Source: JAGNGI01 sp035448825
GTDB lineage: Bacteria > Fidelibacterota > UBA2242
Reading direction: 5' to 3'
Assembly (NCBI GenBank): GCA_035448825.1
Contig: DAOTJS010000004.1
Location: 1 to 64,000 of the forward strand
Length of the DNA: 64,000 bases
Shown here piece after piece: positions 9,548 through 18,377 of the stretch. The number at the start of each line of letters is the position of its first letter. Position 1 is the stretch's first letter. The position numbers were made by a program, and so were the translations under genes. The notes below the pieces were generated by a model, which did not search any database, was not told the DNA's origin, and saw nothing but the letters and a program-made list of their open reading frames with translations.

Positions 9548-10434
9548 GGCTCTTCCGCCCCTCTAACCAACTCGATAAAGATTTGCTCTAAAGATGGCTC
9601 TTGCAATTCGAAACGAGTTACCTGCACGCGTTGCATCACCGAGAGTAATAATTCATTGAGATTACTGGTAAGGCGACAGGTAAGTCGGTTGTCAGTGATT
9701 TGCATATCAGGCAGATTCAGGTCAGCCAGCGCATCCGCCTGGCCGTCATAATCAATCAAAAGCATTTGTTGACCGTACTCTTTCTTAATCTGCCGCAAGT
9801 CGCCGTCCAGAATCGGTTTACCCTTATTTATCAAACAAATCCGGTCGCACAGCTTCTCGACTTGTTCCATCTGGTGCGTCGAAAATATTACGGTCGCGCC
9901 GCGTCCCTGCAATTCCGCAATAATTTCCTTCAATAGCAACTGATTTACCGGGTCGAGACCGGCAAAAGGTTCGTCCAGAATAATAAGTTCCGGTTTGTGA
10001 ATTACCGAAACAATGAATTGGACTTTCTGCTGATTGCCTTTGGAAAGTTCCTCAATGCGGCGATTGCTATAGCCGGAGAGATCGAAACGACGCAGGTATT
10101 CGTCAACGCTCTGGTTGGCCTCTGCCGGTGATAGACCTTTGAGGCGAGCAAGATAAACGACGGTTTCCTTCAATTTCATTTTTTGGTACAATCCACGCTC
10201 TTCCGGCAAATAACCAACTTTCAAGAAATCGGACTGCTCCAGGTGTTTTCCATTATACAGAATTTCTCCGGCATCAGGTTGAATAATATTCATAATCATC
10301 CGAATAGTGGTAGTCTTTCCGGCACCGTTTGGCCCTAATAGCCCAAAAATCGAGCCAGTCGGTATCGTAAGATCGAGGCTATCAACCGCCACCGTCTTAT
10401 TGAATACTTTTCTAACCTGTTTTAATTGTAGCAT
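9544..10434 (-). CDS. ABC transporter ATP-binding protein (NatA-like)
   Basis: 296 residues. The nucleotide-binding domain has Walker A GPNGAGKTT near residue 36, an ABC signature LSKGNQQKVQ, Walker B LIILDEPFAGLDP, and the switch His in STHQMEQVEK. The 70-residue C-terminal extension is typical of ATPases serving ABC-2 exporters and usually contacts the permease or senses substrate. It precedes and overlaps the permease gene at 8306-9547, making a two-gene exporter operon. The substrate is unknown; Na+ or drug export would be guesses. Confidence 0.95.
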   Translation of the reverse strand: MLQLKQVRKVFNKTVAVDSLDLTIPTGSIFGLLGPNGAGKTTTIRMIMNIIQPDAGEILYNGKHLEQSDFLKVGYLPEERGLYQKMKLKETVVYLARLKGLSPAEANQSVDEYLRRFDLSGYSNRRIEELSKGNQQKVQFIVSVIHKPELIILDEPFAGLDPVNQLLLKEIIAELQGRGATVIFSTHQMEQVEKLCDRICLINKGKPILDGDLRQIKKEYGQQMLLIDYDGQADALADLNLPDMQITDNRLTCRLTSNLNELLLSVMQRVQVTRFELQEPSLEQIFIELVRGAEEP

Positions 10435-10466
10435 TCGGCAATTTTGGATTGGTAGAATTGGAGTAG

Positions 10467-11684
10467 TTATTTAACGATAAATTTGAAAAACCGCCGTTTC
10501 CCGACTTTGGTGATATATTCGCCTTTATCTTGAAAGGAATAATTTATATCGTCAATTTTTTCGTCGTTGATGCGTACGCCACCCTGCTGAATTAGGCGTC
10601 GAGCTTCGCCGTTAGAAGAAACCGCTCCGCACTCGGTTAGTAACTTGACTAAAGGCTTCGGCAATTCCGACGAGGAAATTACTATTTCCTCGATGTCGTC
10701 GGGGATTTCTTTCTTACTGAAAATTTGTTCGAAATTTTGTTCAGCCTGACGGGCGGCAGAATCCGAATGATACATCTGGACAATCGTGCGGGCTAATTCC
10801 TTTTTCAGCACCATTGGATTAGTTTGACCGTCGCTCAGGCGGCGCTTTACTTCCTCAAGATGGGCAAGCGAATAATCCGTCACCAGAGTAAAATATTTGA
10901 GAATCAGATTATCGGGAATGGACATAATCTTGCCATACATTTCGTCCGGTTCATCGTCAATGCCGATGTAATTGCCGAGGCTTTTGCTCATTCGTTGACC
11001 GCCGTCTATGCCTTCCAGCACCGGCAGAGTCAAAATAACCTGCGGTTCCTGACCATATTCGCGTTGAACGTCACGCGCGGTAAGCAGATTGAATTTCTGT
11101 TCGGTGGCGCCGAGTTCGACATCGGCTTTGATTGCCACGGAATCGTAGCCTTGCATCAATGGATAGAAGAATTCGTGCAGACTAATCGGATTGCCCTCTT
11201 TATAGCGTTTAGTAAAATCGTCCCTTTCGAGAATCCGCGCAATAGTAAATTTCGCCGCCAGATTCATAATTTCATCGAATTTCATTTTGGAAAACCATTC
11301 GCCGTTATAATGGATTTCGGTTTTACTTTTATCCAGGATTTTAAAAAACTGCTTCTCATAGGTTTCGGCATTTTTCATCAAAGTTTCATATTGCAATCTT
11401 GGGCGCGTCTCATTTTTGCCGCTCGGATCACCTACTAATCCGGTGTAATCGCCGATAATAAGAACGATTGTATGCCCCAGTTCCTGGAACTGACGCAATT
11501 TCCGGATTCCGACCGTATGCCCGAGATGAATATCCGGTGCGGTCGGATCGAAGCCTTGCTTGATTCTGAGCGGCTGATTGGTTTTAATTGAATTCGCGAG
11601 CTTGCTGACCATTTCCTCTTCGGAAATCAGTTCCTCGACTCCCCGTTTGATGATTTCCAATTGTTCTTTAACCGGTGGGAACAT
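10467..11684 (-). CDS. tyrS: Tyrosine-tRNA ligase
   Basis: 405 residues. This class I aminoacyl-tRNA synthetase charges tRNA-Tyr in the cytosol. The HIGH-type motif is IHLGHTVG near residue 53 and the KMSKS-type motif is GGQRMSKSLGN near residue 230. An S4 RNA-binding domain follows at about residues 340-400 (AVSSNGEARRLIQQGGVRIN). The order and spacing match the TyrZ-type subgroup rather than the E. coli TyrS type. It starts two bases after the smpB stop, so smpB-tyrS is probably one operon, with the ABC exporter 33 nt downstream. Confidence 0.97.
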   Translation of the reverse strand: MFPPVKEQLEIIKRGVEELISEEEMVSKLANSIKTNQPLRIKQGFDPTAPDIHLGHTVGIRKLRQFQELGHTIVLIIGDYTGLVGDPSGKNETRPRLQYETLMKNAETYEKQFFKILDKSKTEIHYNGEWFSKMKFDEIMNLAAKFTIARILERDDFTKRYKEGNPISLHEFFYPLMQGYDSVAIKADVELGATEQKFNLLTARDVQREYGQEPQVILTLPVLEGIDGGQRMSKSLGNYIGIDDEPDEMYGKIMSIPDNLILKYFTLVTDYSLAHLEEVKRRLSDGQTNPMVLKKELARTIVQMYHSDSAARQAEQNFEQIFSKKEIPDDIEEIVISSSELPKPLVKLLTECGAVSSNGEARRLIQQGGVRINDEKIDDINYSFQDKGEYITKVGKRRFFKFIVK

Positions 11685-11686
11685 AT

Positions 11687-12148
11687 CTATTTTCCTTTTC
11701 TTAAACGTTCGACTTCGCGGCGAGCTTCTTTCTCAGCTACCGCGTTCCTTTTATCGTACTGTCTTTTGCATTTGGCTAAACCTATTTCGACTTTGACTTT
11801 TCCCCTTTCCGTAATCAAAACGCGGAGCGGAATCAGGGTTAGGCCTTTATTTTCGACTTCGCGTTGCAGGCGCCGAATTTCATTCCGATGTAATAGCAAA
11901 CGACGATCGCGCTCCGGATTATGGTTGTCATATCCGCCGTAATCGTAGGGAGCAATATGACATTTCAATAAATATAATTCCCGATTAGTGATTTTAGCGT
12001 AACTGTCTTTCAGATTGACCTGCCCGGCTCTGATTGACTTGACTTCGGTGCCTTTGAGTTCGATGCCCGCCTCAATTTTATCCAGAATAAAATAATCGTG
12101 GAAGGCTTTCTTATTAGTCGTTATAACTTTGACATCTTCATTTGGCAT
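11687..12148 (-). CDS. smpB: SsrA-binding protein
   Basis: 153 residues, full length. SmpB binds tmRNA and brings it to stalled ribosomes for trans-translation. Family landmarks are the start KVITTNKKAFHDYFI, the segment GIELKGTEVKSIRAG, LLKCHIAPYDYGG, and a Lys/Arg-rich tail with KCKRQYDKR that enters the decoding site. It is first in the smpB-tyrS pair. No tmRNA gene is visible in this window. Confidence 0.97.
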   Translation of the reverse strand: MPNEDVKVITTNKKAFHDYFILDKIEAGIELKGTEVKSIRAGQVNLKDSYAKITNRELYLLKCHIAPYDYGGYDNHNPERDRRLLLHRNEIRRLQREVENKGLTLIPLRVLITERGKVKVEIGLAKCKRQYDKRNAVAEKEARREVERLRKGK

Positions 12149-12189
12149 ACGGAAAATTTAATTCTTTTGCCTCAACTTCCAATGTAAAA

Positions 12190-12582
12190 CTTGGAGAACT
12201 CGGTCGGAGATAATCCGGATTGCGCCAAAAGTGTTGGCGTATTTCCGAACGAAGCGAGGAAAGCAGAGTAGCTGGTAAAATCGGACATGCATTGTCTTTC
12301 GCAATCTAATGGTTGCGAGTATCAATATTATTGATGCAATCCAAAAAAGATTTTTCAATAGTAAATCTTCAGGACTTCATCCAAAATTTGTACTCCAACT
12401 GAAGGAATCCGGATTGCGCCAAAAGTGTTGGCGTATTTCCGAACGAAGCGAGGAAAGCAGAGTAGCTGGTAAAATCGGACATGCATTGTCTTTCGCAATC
12501 TAATGGTTGCAAGCATCAATATTATTGATGCAATCCAAAAAAGATTTTTCAATAGTAAATCTTGGAGAACTCAGTCGGAGAT
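12190..12582. repeat. Tandem 194-bp intergenic repeat with internal hairpin
   Basis: Bases 12212-12369 recur at 12406-12563 with very few changes, a period of 194 bp. A short flanking motif CTTGGAGAACTCNGTCGGAGA occurs before the first copy (about 12190) and after the second (about 12562). Each copy carries a palindrome; the second is a perfect GCATCAAT-ATT-ATTGATGC, while the first has one arm change. Small open frames in the two copies are nearly identical and have no independent support. The repeat lies between smpB and tRNA-Leu. Confidence 0.85.
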
Positions 12583-12605
12583 TATAAATTTTGCCGTTAT
12601 TTGAA

Positions 12606-12689
12606 GCCCGGGTGGTGGAACTGGTAGACGCGCTAGGTTCAGGACCTAGTCTCCATTAGGAGGTGCGAGTTCAAGTCTCGCCCCGGGCA
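12606..12689 (+). tRNA. tRNA-Leu (anticodon CAG)
   Basis: A class II tRNA with long variable arm. Acceptor stem GCCCGGG pairs with CCCGGGC. The anticodon stem CTAGG/CCTAG encloses TTCAGGA, giving anticodon CAG. The T arm is GCGAG-TTCAAGT-CTCGC. The discriminator is A, and the following bases are CAA, so the CCA end is not encoded. It is on the plus strand next to the repeat at 12190-12582. Confidence 0.97.
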
Positions 12690-12802
12690 CAAAAACAAGC
12701 CTTAAGATTTAAAGAAACCAAGTAAACAAGAAATGAAAAATATTAGTTAATCGGGAATAGCTAACCCTTATGGTTCACTGATGGAAAACAATTTGATACT
12801 GA

Positions 12803-14542
12803 CTATTCAATATTGCCACTGGCGTCGGTCTTGATTAACAAAACATCACTACCACCTCTGGTACCATAGTACCATGTATAACCAGTGATAATAAAACCAC
12901 CATCGCTGGTCTGCTGGACTGAATATCCTTCATCCCAATCATAGCCACCAAAAGTCCTATCCCAGAGTTTATTGCCACTGGCGTCGGTCTTGATTAACCA
13001 AATGTCATCTTTTCCGGCACCATAAGACCATGTCAAACCAGTGATAATAAAACCACCATCATTGGTCTGCTGGACTGAATATCCTATATCATGAGAAGAG
13101 CCACCAAAAGTCTTATCCCAGAGTTTATTGCCACTGGCGTCGGTCTTGATTAACCAAACATCATCATATCCGGCACCATAAGACCTTGTCTTACCAGTGA
13201 TAATAAAACCACCATCGCTGGTCTGCTGGACTGAATATCCTTCATCATCACTAGAGCCACCAAAAGTCTTATCCCAGAGTTTATTGCCACTGCCGTCGGT
13301 CTTGATTAACCAAATGTCATCTTCTCCGGCACCATAAGAATATGTATAACCAGTAATAATAAAACCACCATCGCTGGTCTGCTGGACTGATGTTCCTATA
13401 TCACCAGAAGAGCCACCAAAAGTCTTATCCCAGAGTTGGTTGCCACTGCCGTCGGTTTTAATTAACCAGACTTCATAATAACCGGCACCATAAGAATATG
13501 TATTACCAGTAATAATAAAACCACCATCACTGGTCTGCTGGACTGAATATCCTCTATTATAAGAAGAGCCACCAAAAGTCCTATCCCAGAGTTTATTGCC
13601 ACTGGCGTCGGTCTTGATTAACCAAACATCATCATATCCGGCACCATAAGACTCTGTATAACCAGTGATAATAAAACCATCATCACTGGTCTGCTGGACT
13701 GAATTTCCTATATCATGAGAAGAGCCACCAAAAGTCTTATCCCAGAGTTTATTCCCACTTCCGTCGGTCTTGATTAACCAAACATCCCCATATCCGGCAC
13801 CATAAGACTCTGTATAACCAGTAATAATAAAACCACGATCACTGGTCTGCTGGACTGAATATCCTATATCACGATCAGAGCCACCAAAAGTCTTAATAAA
13901 CAATCCCCAACTGGCTTTATTAGAATATGCCGATTTATAATTCCCAGAGAAAGCACACACGCGATAAACATAAATCTTATCCAAAATTACAGTATTATCA
14001 ATAAAACTCGTCACATTTCTGGCAACTTCAGCTATTTTAGCATATTCAGCACCTACTTCTTTACGCTCAATTATAAAACCATCTTCAAATTTACTATTAT
14101 CTTTCCAGGTCAATATTAAACCTTCTCCAGCAGGATTTTTTCTTACTGATAAAGCTGTTGGGCTTAATAACTTTCCGACAATAACTGGAATTATCGGTGT
14201 GGTACTGATATTACCATCCCCATCATAAGCTTTAGCAAACACCGAATGCAAGCTGCTGTCTTTCAATTGAGTAACATACCACATAAAATTATAAGGTGGC
14301 AATACCCAACTATTAATAGTCTCATTATCAACGATAAAATCAACCTTAGTTACGCCTTTATCATCAGTAGCTTTTATTTTTACCTCGACATAATCAACGA
14401 TTATCTGATTTTTAACTGGAGATAGCAATTCAATTTGGGGGATATCAACAGGTTGAGTTGGATTTTTCTCACACCTAAAAAACAAGTTTAAGGATGCAAT
14501 AAATATCAGCAAAAATGCAAGTGGTAAAAATAATTTCTTCAT
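12803..14542 (-). CDS. Lipoprotein with Ig-like, FN3 and seven propeller-type repeats
   Basis: 579 residues. The lipoprotein signal ends LNLFFRC, with Cys at residue 24. Residues 33-125 form an Ig-like domain (IELLSPVKNQ, then VDFIVDN), as in bacterial big-domain surface proteins. Residues 127-215 form an FN3 module related to those at 1-2362 (GFIIERKEVG). The rest is seven repeats of about 52 residues built on KTFGGSSxDxGYSVQQTSDG and GFIITG, then DVWLIKTDASGNKLWD; seven copies suggest one closed seven-bladed propeller. Repeats are nearly identical in DNA, so recent internal duplication is likely. There is no C-terminal sorting domain. The envelope location follows from the lipobox; ligand unknown. 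Confidence 0.85.
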   Translation of the reverse strand: MKKLFLPLAFLLIFIASLNLFFRCEKNPTQPVDIPQIELLSPVKNQIIVDYVEVKIKATDDKGVTKVDFIVDNETINSWVLPPYNFMWYVTQLKDSSLHSVFAKAYDGDGNISTTPIIPVIVGKLLSPTALSVRKNPAGEGLILTWKDNSKFEDGFIIERKEVGAEYAKIAEVARNVTSFIDNTVILDKIYVYRVCAFSGNYKSAYSNKASWGLFIKTFGGSDRDIGYSVQQTSDRGFIITGYTESYGAGYGDVWLIKTDGSGNKLWDKTFGGSSHDIGNSVQQTSDDGFIITGYTESYGAGYDDVWLIKTDASGNKLWDRTFGGSSYNRGYSVQQTSDGGFIITGNTYSYGAGYYEVWLIKTDGSGNQLWDKTFGGSSGDIGTSVQQTSDGGFIITGYTYSYGAGEDDIWLIKTDGSGNKLWDKTFGGSSDDEGYSVQQTSDGGFIITGKTRSYGAGYDDVWLIKTDASGNKLWDKTFGGSSHDIGYSVQQTNDGGFIITGLTWSYGAGKDDIWLIKTDASGNKLWDRTFGGYDWDEGYSVQQTSDGGFIITGYTWYYGTRGGSDVLLIKTDASGNIE

Positions 14543-14664
14543 ATTTTTCCCTTTATCAAAATTCCTTAAATCAACTTAAATATATAATGGGTAATAGTCA
14601 AGACCGAAGCGGCAGGACTTACCCTAATTTTTCAAAATATTTACAGGACAGATCTGGCAATTAG

Positions 14665-14815
14665 TTTTTCTATAAAACTTCAAGTCCTACTGACTAATTT
14701 GGAGAGCGAGTGGCTGATAGGTTAATTTCCACCGCATAGCGGTCAAAGTATTGTAGAATAAAAAAACTATAAAAGTTATTCCTCGGAAAGGAATAATTGT
14801 ACTTATTTGACTAAA
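14665..14815. repeat. Dispersed intergenic repeat, copy 2
   Basis: This is the counterpart of 4564-4705. It carries CTATAAAACTTCAAG, GCTGATAGGTTAAT, CCACCGCATAGCGGTC, AAGTATTGTAG and a hairpin GTTATTCCTCGGAAAGGAATAA. Order and spacing match copy 1. A short reading frame crossing it is the chance by-product of the repeat. Confidence 0.75.
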
Positions 14816-14885
14816 ACAAAGGGTTATTGAAAATAATAATATAACTAAAGATTTACTTAAGGTTTTTATAAAACATCCTTTCAAA

Positions 14886-15171
14886 TTAGTTACGGTGCCC
14901 AATCGCAATAAACCCATTTACTCCTATTGTCCCGAAAACCGCAGCAATATCATCTTTCAGGCGCACTTTTAAATAATATAATTCATACGGGAAGGTCTCA
15001 TCAATATATTCATCTTGAAAATATGTCGAACCATTATAGTGGAAAACAAGATCTAAAGGAGATACGAACATAATTCGGACACTCGCGGCAGGACATAACA
15101 AAAAGTATAGTAATTAGCAATAAGATTCCTGATATCCCAGTTTTGGCTCTAGTTTGATGTTTTGTAAACAT
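14886..15171 (-). pseudogene. Remnant of a third propeller lipoprotein gene
   Basis: A start at 15171 opens a lipoprotein signal ending FVMSCREC, matching the AMSCREC lipobox of the intact neighbour at 15204-16529 in DNA (shared CTCGCGGCAGGACATA). The frame then breaks, stopping about 15 codons later. A different frame gives the 3' end of the same family: FHYNGSTYF, then a tail ending GFIAIGHRN, comparable with the neighbour's LLHFNGSNWY and its end IVIRGYR. The whole middle is gone. I read this as a paralog collapsed by internal deletion and frameshift. It could instead be a short functional leftover, but the frame break argues against that. Confidence 0.7.
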
Positions 15172-15203
15172 TGCTTTTTGCTTTTAACTAAAATATTTTG
15201 TTT

Positions 15204-16529
15204 TTAACGATAACCTCTGATAACAATCGGAAGGCCTCCAATTCCGGTGTAATAATACCCACCAGCAATTACTATTTCATCGTTGGCTTTAACCGCCATT
15301 ATCCGAAAATAATCTTCAAATTGCGCTTTTATTTCAGGATAAAGGTACCAGTTAGAACCATTGAAATGTAATAGTTCACTACCAGCTGTAGAGGCAAAGA
15401 TATCATTATAAGCCGTGCCATAAACATCATAACCAAACCAATCTCCAGCACTCATATCTCTATTGATATTACCCTTAATTAGGTTGGCAATACACCTGCC
15501 AGAGCCACCATTAAGAAATAATAAATAGGGATTATCCGTCCATAATGAATTGAAGCCATATATTTCGCCCATCAACGGGTCAAGGATTTGTTGCCAGGTT
15601 TTACCATTATAATAAAGAAGAACACTATTAAGTTCTTCCAATGCCGTACCCACCGCCCAGATGTGGTTACCATCTATTCCCCAGACACTCTCCAGTCTAC
15701 AAGTCGTGCCGCTCTCCATCTTGGTAAAGGTCGAACCGTCATAATGGACAATAGAGCCTTTCCAGCCAACAAAGTAGACATTATCAGGAGATGAGGCCCA
15801 TATATGTTCAGTGCTTACTTCTGTACCTAATCCCATATCTTGGAAATGATACATTGTCCATTGTTGTCCATCCCAATGTTTGGGGAAACCGGAGCTTACC
15901 CAGATATCACTTTTTGAAAAGTACCATATACTATATAGAGTCGCCGTATTTAGTATTCTAGTCAAGTTCCATTTTTCACCGTCCCAGCGCGCTGCGTTGA
16001 ACCATTCTTCTCCTGAGCCGTCAAATGAAGAATCGGGGTCATCAGCAATAATCTGACCAACCGCCCAGATGTCATCTTCCGAAACAATCCATACATCATA
16101 TATCCCACCTGAAATCCCCAGAGTATCAATCTCCCAATAGGAAATATTATGACTGGTGGTATCCATAGTCTGTACCGTGACCAACTCTGATTCTGACTTA
16201 GTCTTACCGTCACTTAAGAAACGGACGCTATATAAATATTTTGTAGCCGGAATCAAGCCTTCATCAATAATCAGGGTATCATCCTCAGAACAGGTATAGG
16301 TCGCTACAGTCGAGTCATTCCGGTCAAGTGCAAAGGTGTTGATAGCCCCGGAGTAAGGTAAACTTATTTTTAGAACTACTGAGGTGCAGAAGACGTCTTT
16401 GACGATCAAATCAATGTTATTTTCAGATTCGGTCAGACACTCGCGGCAGGACATAGCAAAAAAGATGGCGTTTATCAGTAAGGTGATTGATATTGCAGTT
16501 TTAGATTTAAGGTTGTTATTAGTAGGCAT
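15204..16529 (-). CDS. Propeller-type lipoprotein (family member 1)
   Basis: 441 residues from the ATG at 16529, which has AAAAGGAAAAACG directly before it; a longer start at 16580 lacks this. The signal ends FFAMSC, a lipobox. Residues about 37-125 form an FN3-like module (KDVFCTSVVLKISLPYSG). The remainder has irregular repeats marked by DIWAVG, YDVWIVSEDDIW, IVHYDGSTF and NGKTW, consistent with a beta-propeller. The gene at 16724-17833 is a paralog that lacks the FN3 module, and the remnant at 14886-15171 is a third. Ligand and role unknown. An outer-envelope location is inferred from the lipobox. Confidence 0.8.
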   Translation of the reverse strand: MPTNNNLKSKTAISITLLINAIFFAMSCRECLTESENNIDLIVKDVFCTSVVLKISLPYSGAINTFALDRNDSTVATYTCSEDDTLIIDEGLIPATKYLYSVRFLSDGKTKSESELVTVQTMDTTSHNISYWEIDTLGISGGIYDVWIVSEDDIWAVGQIIADDPDSSFDGSGEEWFNAARWDGEKWNLTRILNTATLYSIWYFSKSDIWVSSGFPKHWDGQQWTMYHFQDMGLGTEVSTEHIWASSPDNVYFVGWKGSIVHYDGSTFTKMESGTTCRLESVWGIDGNHIWAVGTALEELNSVLLYYNGKTWQQILDPLMGEIYGFNSLWTDNPYLLFLNGGSGRCIANLIKGNINRDMSAGDWFGYDVYGTAYNDIFASTAGSELLHFNGSNWYLYPEIKAQFEDYFRIMAVKANDEIVIAGGYYYTGIGGLPIVIRGYR

Positions 16530-16603
16530 CGTTTTTCCTTTTTTCATTTTTAACAATTGAAAGTACACTCGTTTTCGCATATTTTCAACCGTTGTGTTTT
16601 CCT
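16527..16603 (-). promoter_or_regulatory. Conserved 5' leader of lipoprotein family member 1
   Basis: About 75 bases ahead of the start match those at 17831-17907 with one substitution. They include AATTGTTAAAAATGAAAAAAG and end in the ribosome site AAAGGAAAAACG. Conservation greater than that of the coding sequence suggests a shared promoter or 5' untranslated control region, or recent duplication with conversion. Confidence 0.6.
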
Positions 16604-16723
16604 GATAAAATCGGAAGACTGACCCTGAGCCTGACCGTGCCTGCGGATTCAGGTGTTAGCTGGAAATTTCAGTTGTATATCGCCCTCTAGTGGTTGGGGA
16701 TTCTTTTTCATGTCTAATCCCTT

Positions 16724-17833
16724 TCATTTTACATGATGCCCCCTGACAATTACAATATACCTGAATGCCATATCGCCGACCGTAACGACCAGATCTTCCG
16801 TAACACTGGCTTTCATTACGTTGATCCCGTCCAGGCTTAAATCCCGGTTCCAGGTCTTGCCATTGAAATGCAGGAATTCGCCCCAATGAGTAAAGGCATA
16901 GACATCGTTATAACCGGTGCCGCGTACCAGGAATGGAAAACCGTTCAAGCGATTATCGGGTCCATGCATCAGTTGACCTTTGCCTTTCTTAATGGATTCC
17001 TTCCAGAGTCCGGAATTGGATGAAATATAGACCGTATCCTTATATGCCCATACCGAATTCATGTAGCCTTTAAGTTCAGTGGCGCTTCTCTCTGTAGTAT
17101 GACCAATAGGTGATTCGTATTGTCTTGTCCATTGTTGACCGTTACAGAATAGAGTAACGCTTTCATACCCATTGGGATGTGCATCATCCAATTGATTGGA
17201 TTTCGCGGTCGCCCAGATATGATGAGCACCGGTGCCCCAAATGTCGATGATTTGGGTATCTGTTCCACTTTCCATTTTTTCAAATCCCTTTCCATCGTAG
17301 TGGACGATAGAACCTTCTAATCCGACAAAATAAATATTGGATGAAGATGAGCCCCATAAAGATAGCGCAGAAGCATTTATTCCCATATCATGAAATCGAT
17401 ATAGTGTCCAGCTATTTCCATTAAAGTTGACTGGATAACCGTAAGATACCATCCAAATATCATTTTCATTGAAGTAATGAATGCTGAAAATTGGTGAAGA
17501 ATTAACGATCCTCATCATGTTCCATTTCTCGCCATTCCAATGGGCGGCGTTGAAGGTTTCTTTACCGGTTCCATCAAAGGATGAATCGGGATCAGGTACT
17601 CGGATATATCCCACGACCCAGATGTTGTTCTCATCCACGATCCAAACGTCATTCAGATAACTGCCATAGAGCCCGAGCGTGTCAATTTGCCAGACGAAGT
17701 TGTGGCTGGTAGTATCGGAATCATCATAGTAGTTATCCGGTTCTTCGGGACAGCTGGAAAGGAATAAAAGTAGAGATAGAACAGTCATAATCATAGTATT
17801 CAGAAGTAGTTTGAATTTCTTGTCAGAGGTCAT
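16724..17833 (-). CDS. Propeller-type lipoprotein (family member 2)
   Basis: 369 residues from the ATG at 17833, which has the same AAAGGAAAAACG ribosome site as its paralog. The signal ends LFLSSC, a lipobox. There is no FN3 module: the mature protein goes almost directly into TTSHNFVWQIDTLGL, which aligns with TTSHNISYWEIDTLGI in the paralog. Propeller-like repeats follow (LNDVWIVDENNIWVVG, FDGTGKETFNAAHWNGEKWN, SSSNIYFVGLEGSIVHYDG). Identity between the paralogs is strong across the first half and lower later. Function unknown. Confidence 0.8.
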   Translation of the reverse strand: MTSDKKFKLLLNTMIMTVLSLLLFLSSCPEEPDNYYDDSDTTSHNFVWQIDTLGLYGSYLNDVWIVDENNIWVVGYIRVPDPDSSFDGTGKETFNAAHWNGEKWNMMRIVNSSPIFSIHYFNENDIWMVSYGYPVNFNGNSWTLYRFHDMGINASALSLWGSSSSNIYFVGLEGSIVHYDGKGFEKMESGTDTQIIDIWGTGAHHIWATAKSNQLDDAHPNGYESVTLFCNGQQWTRQYESPIGHTTERSATELKGYMNSVWAYKDTVYISSNSGLWKESIKKGKGQLMHGPDNRLNGFPFLVRGTGYNDVYAFTHWGEFLHFNGKTWNRDLSLDGINVMKASVTEDLVVTVGDMAFRYIVIVRGHHVK

Positions 17834-17907
17834 CGTTTTTCCTTTTTTCATTTTTAACAATTGAAAGTACACTTGTTTTCGCATATTTTCAACCGTTGTG
17901 TTTCCGC
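17831..17907 (-). promoter_or_regulatory. Conserved 5' leader of lipoprotein family member 2
   Basis: Same leader as 16527-16603 with one substitution. Just upstream, CCGCCA-TT-TGGCGG at 17904-17917 is a perfect inverted repeat that the other copy does not have; homology between the leaders ends there. Confidence 0.6.
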
Positions 17908-17998
17908 CATTTGGCGGATAAATCCCGAATCTGGACTGCTGTCACCGTTAGGCGCGGGTAATGAGTAGTTTTTTGAGTTGCATTTTTCCCTCCTATAA

Positions 17999-18169
17999 TT
18001 AATTCACATATTTTTGAATACGAAAAATAAATTTATCTCTTCCCAATTTATCGGAATACTGTTTTTTTGAGAGACTAGATCTCGAGAAAACTCCATTACC
18101 TCTTATACAGTCCTTCTCTTCTAAGTTAGAAATAAAAAAGCCTACAATTTTCCGCTCTTTTGCTTTCAT
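17999..18169 (-). CDS. Small hypothetical protein
   Basis: 56 residues from the ATG at 18169. The only strong support is a very good ribosome site, AAGGAGAG, 7 nt before that start. The peptide is basic, begins KAKERKIVGFF and has no recognised domain, signal or membrane segment. It lies alone between the lipoprotein family and the UMF1 transporter. It may be a real small protein or the surviving start of a lost gene. Confidence 0.35.
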   Translation of the reverse strand: MKAKERKIVGFFISNLEEKDCIRGNGVFSRSSLSKKQYSDKLGRDKFIFRIQKYVN

Positions 18170-18377
18170 CGAAGACTCTCCTTGCTTCTGGCATAATATA
18201 TACGATGGGGGTAAAATCAAGAAAAATTCTAAATATTTTTGTCTGATCTATGGACATAGTATCCGCTTTTATTAATGGCGTGAATATATAATAGTGAGTT
18301 TATCGAAGGAACGTTATTTGACATTCTTCTATGTCGGGAATTTCAGTTCTCTTAACCTGCTGAAATTTTTATAAAAA

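Noticed and set aside
12158..12552. Two similar small open frames (about 65 residues each) on the minus strand
   Set aside because: They are the same 194-bp repeat read twice, with different ends forced by the flanks and no ribosome sites.
12190..12689. Attachment site of an integrated element at tRNA-Leu
   Set aside because: No duplicated tRNA 3' end and no integrase gene in the window.
14687..14917. A 76-residue frame with a hydrophobic stretch
   Set aside because: It ends inside the dispersed repeat and has no ribosome site; the matching copy at 4564-4705 does not keep the frame.
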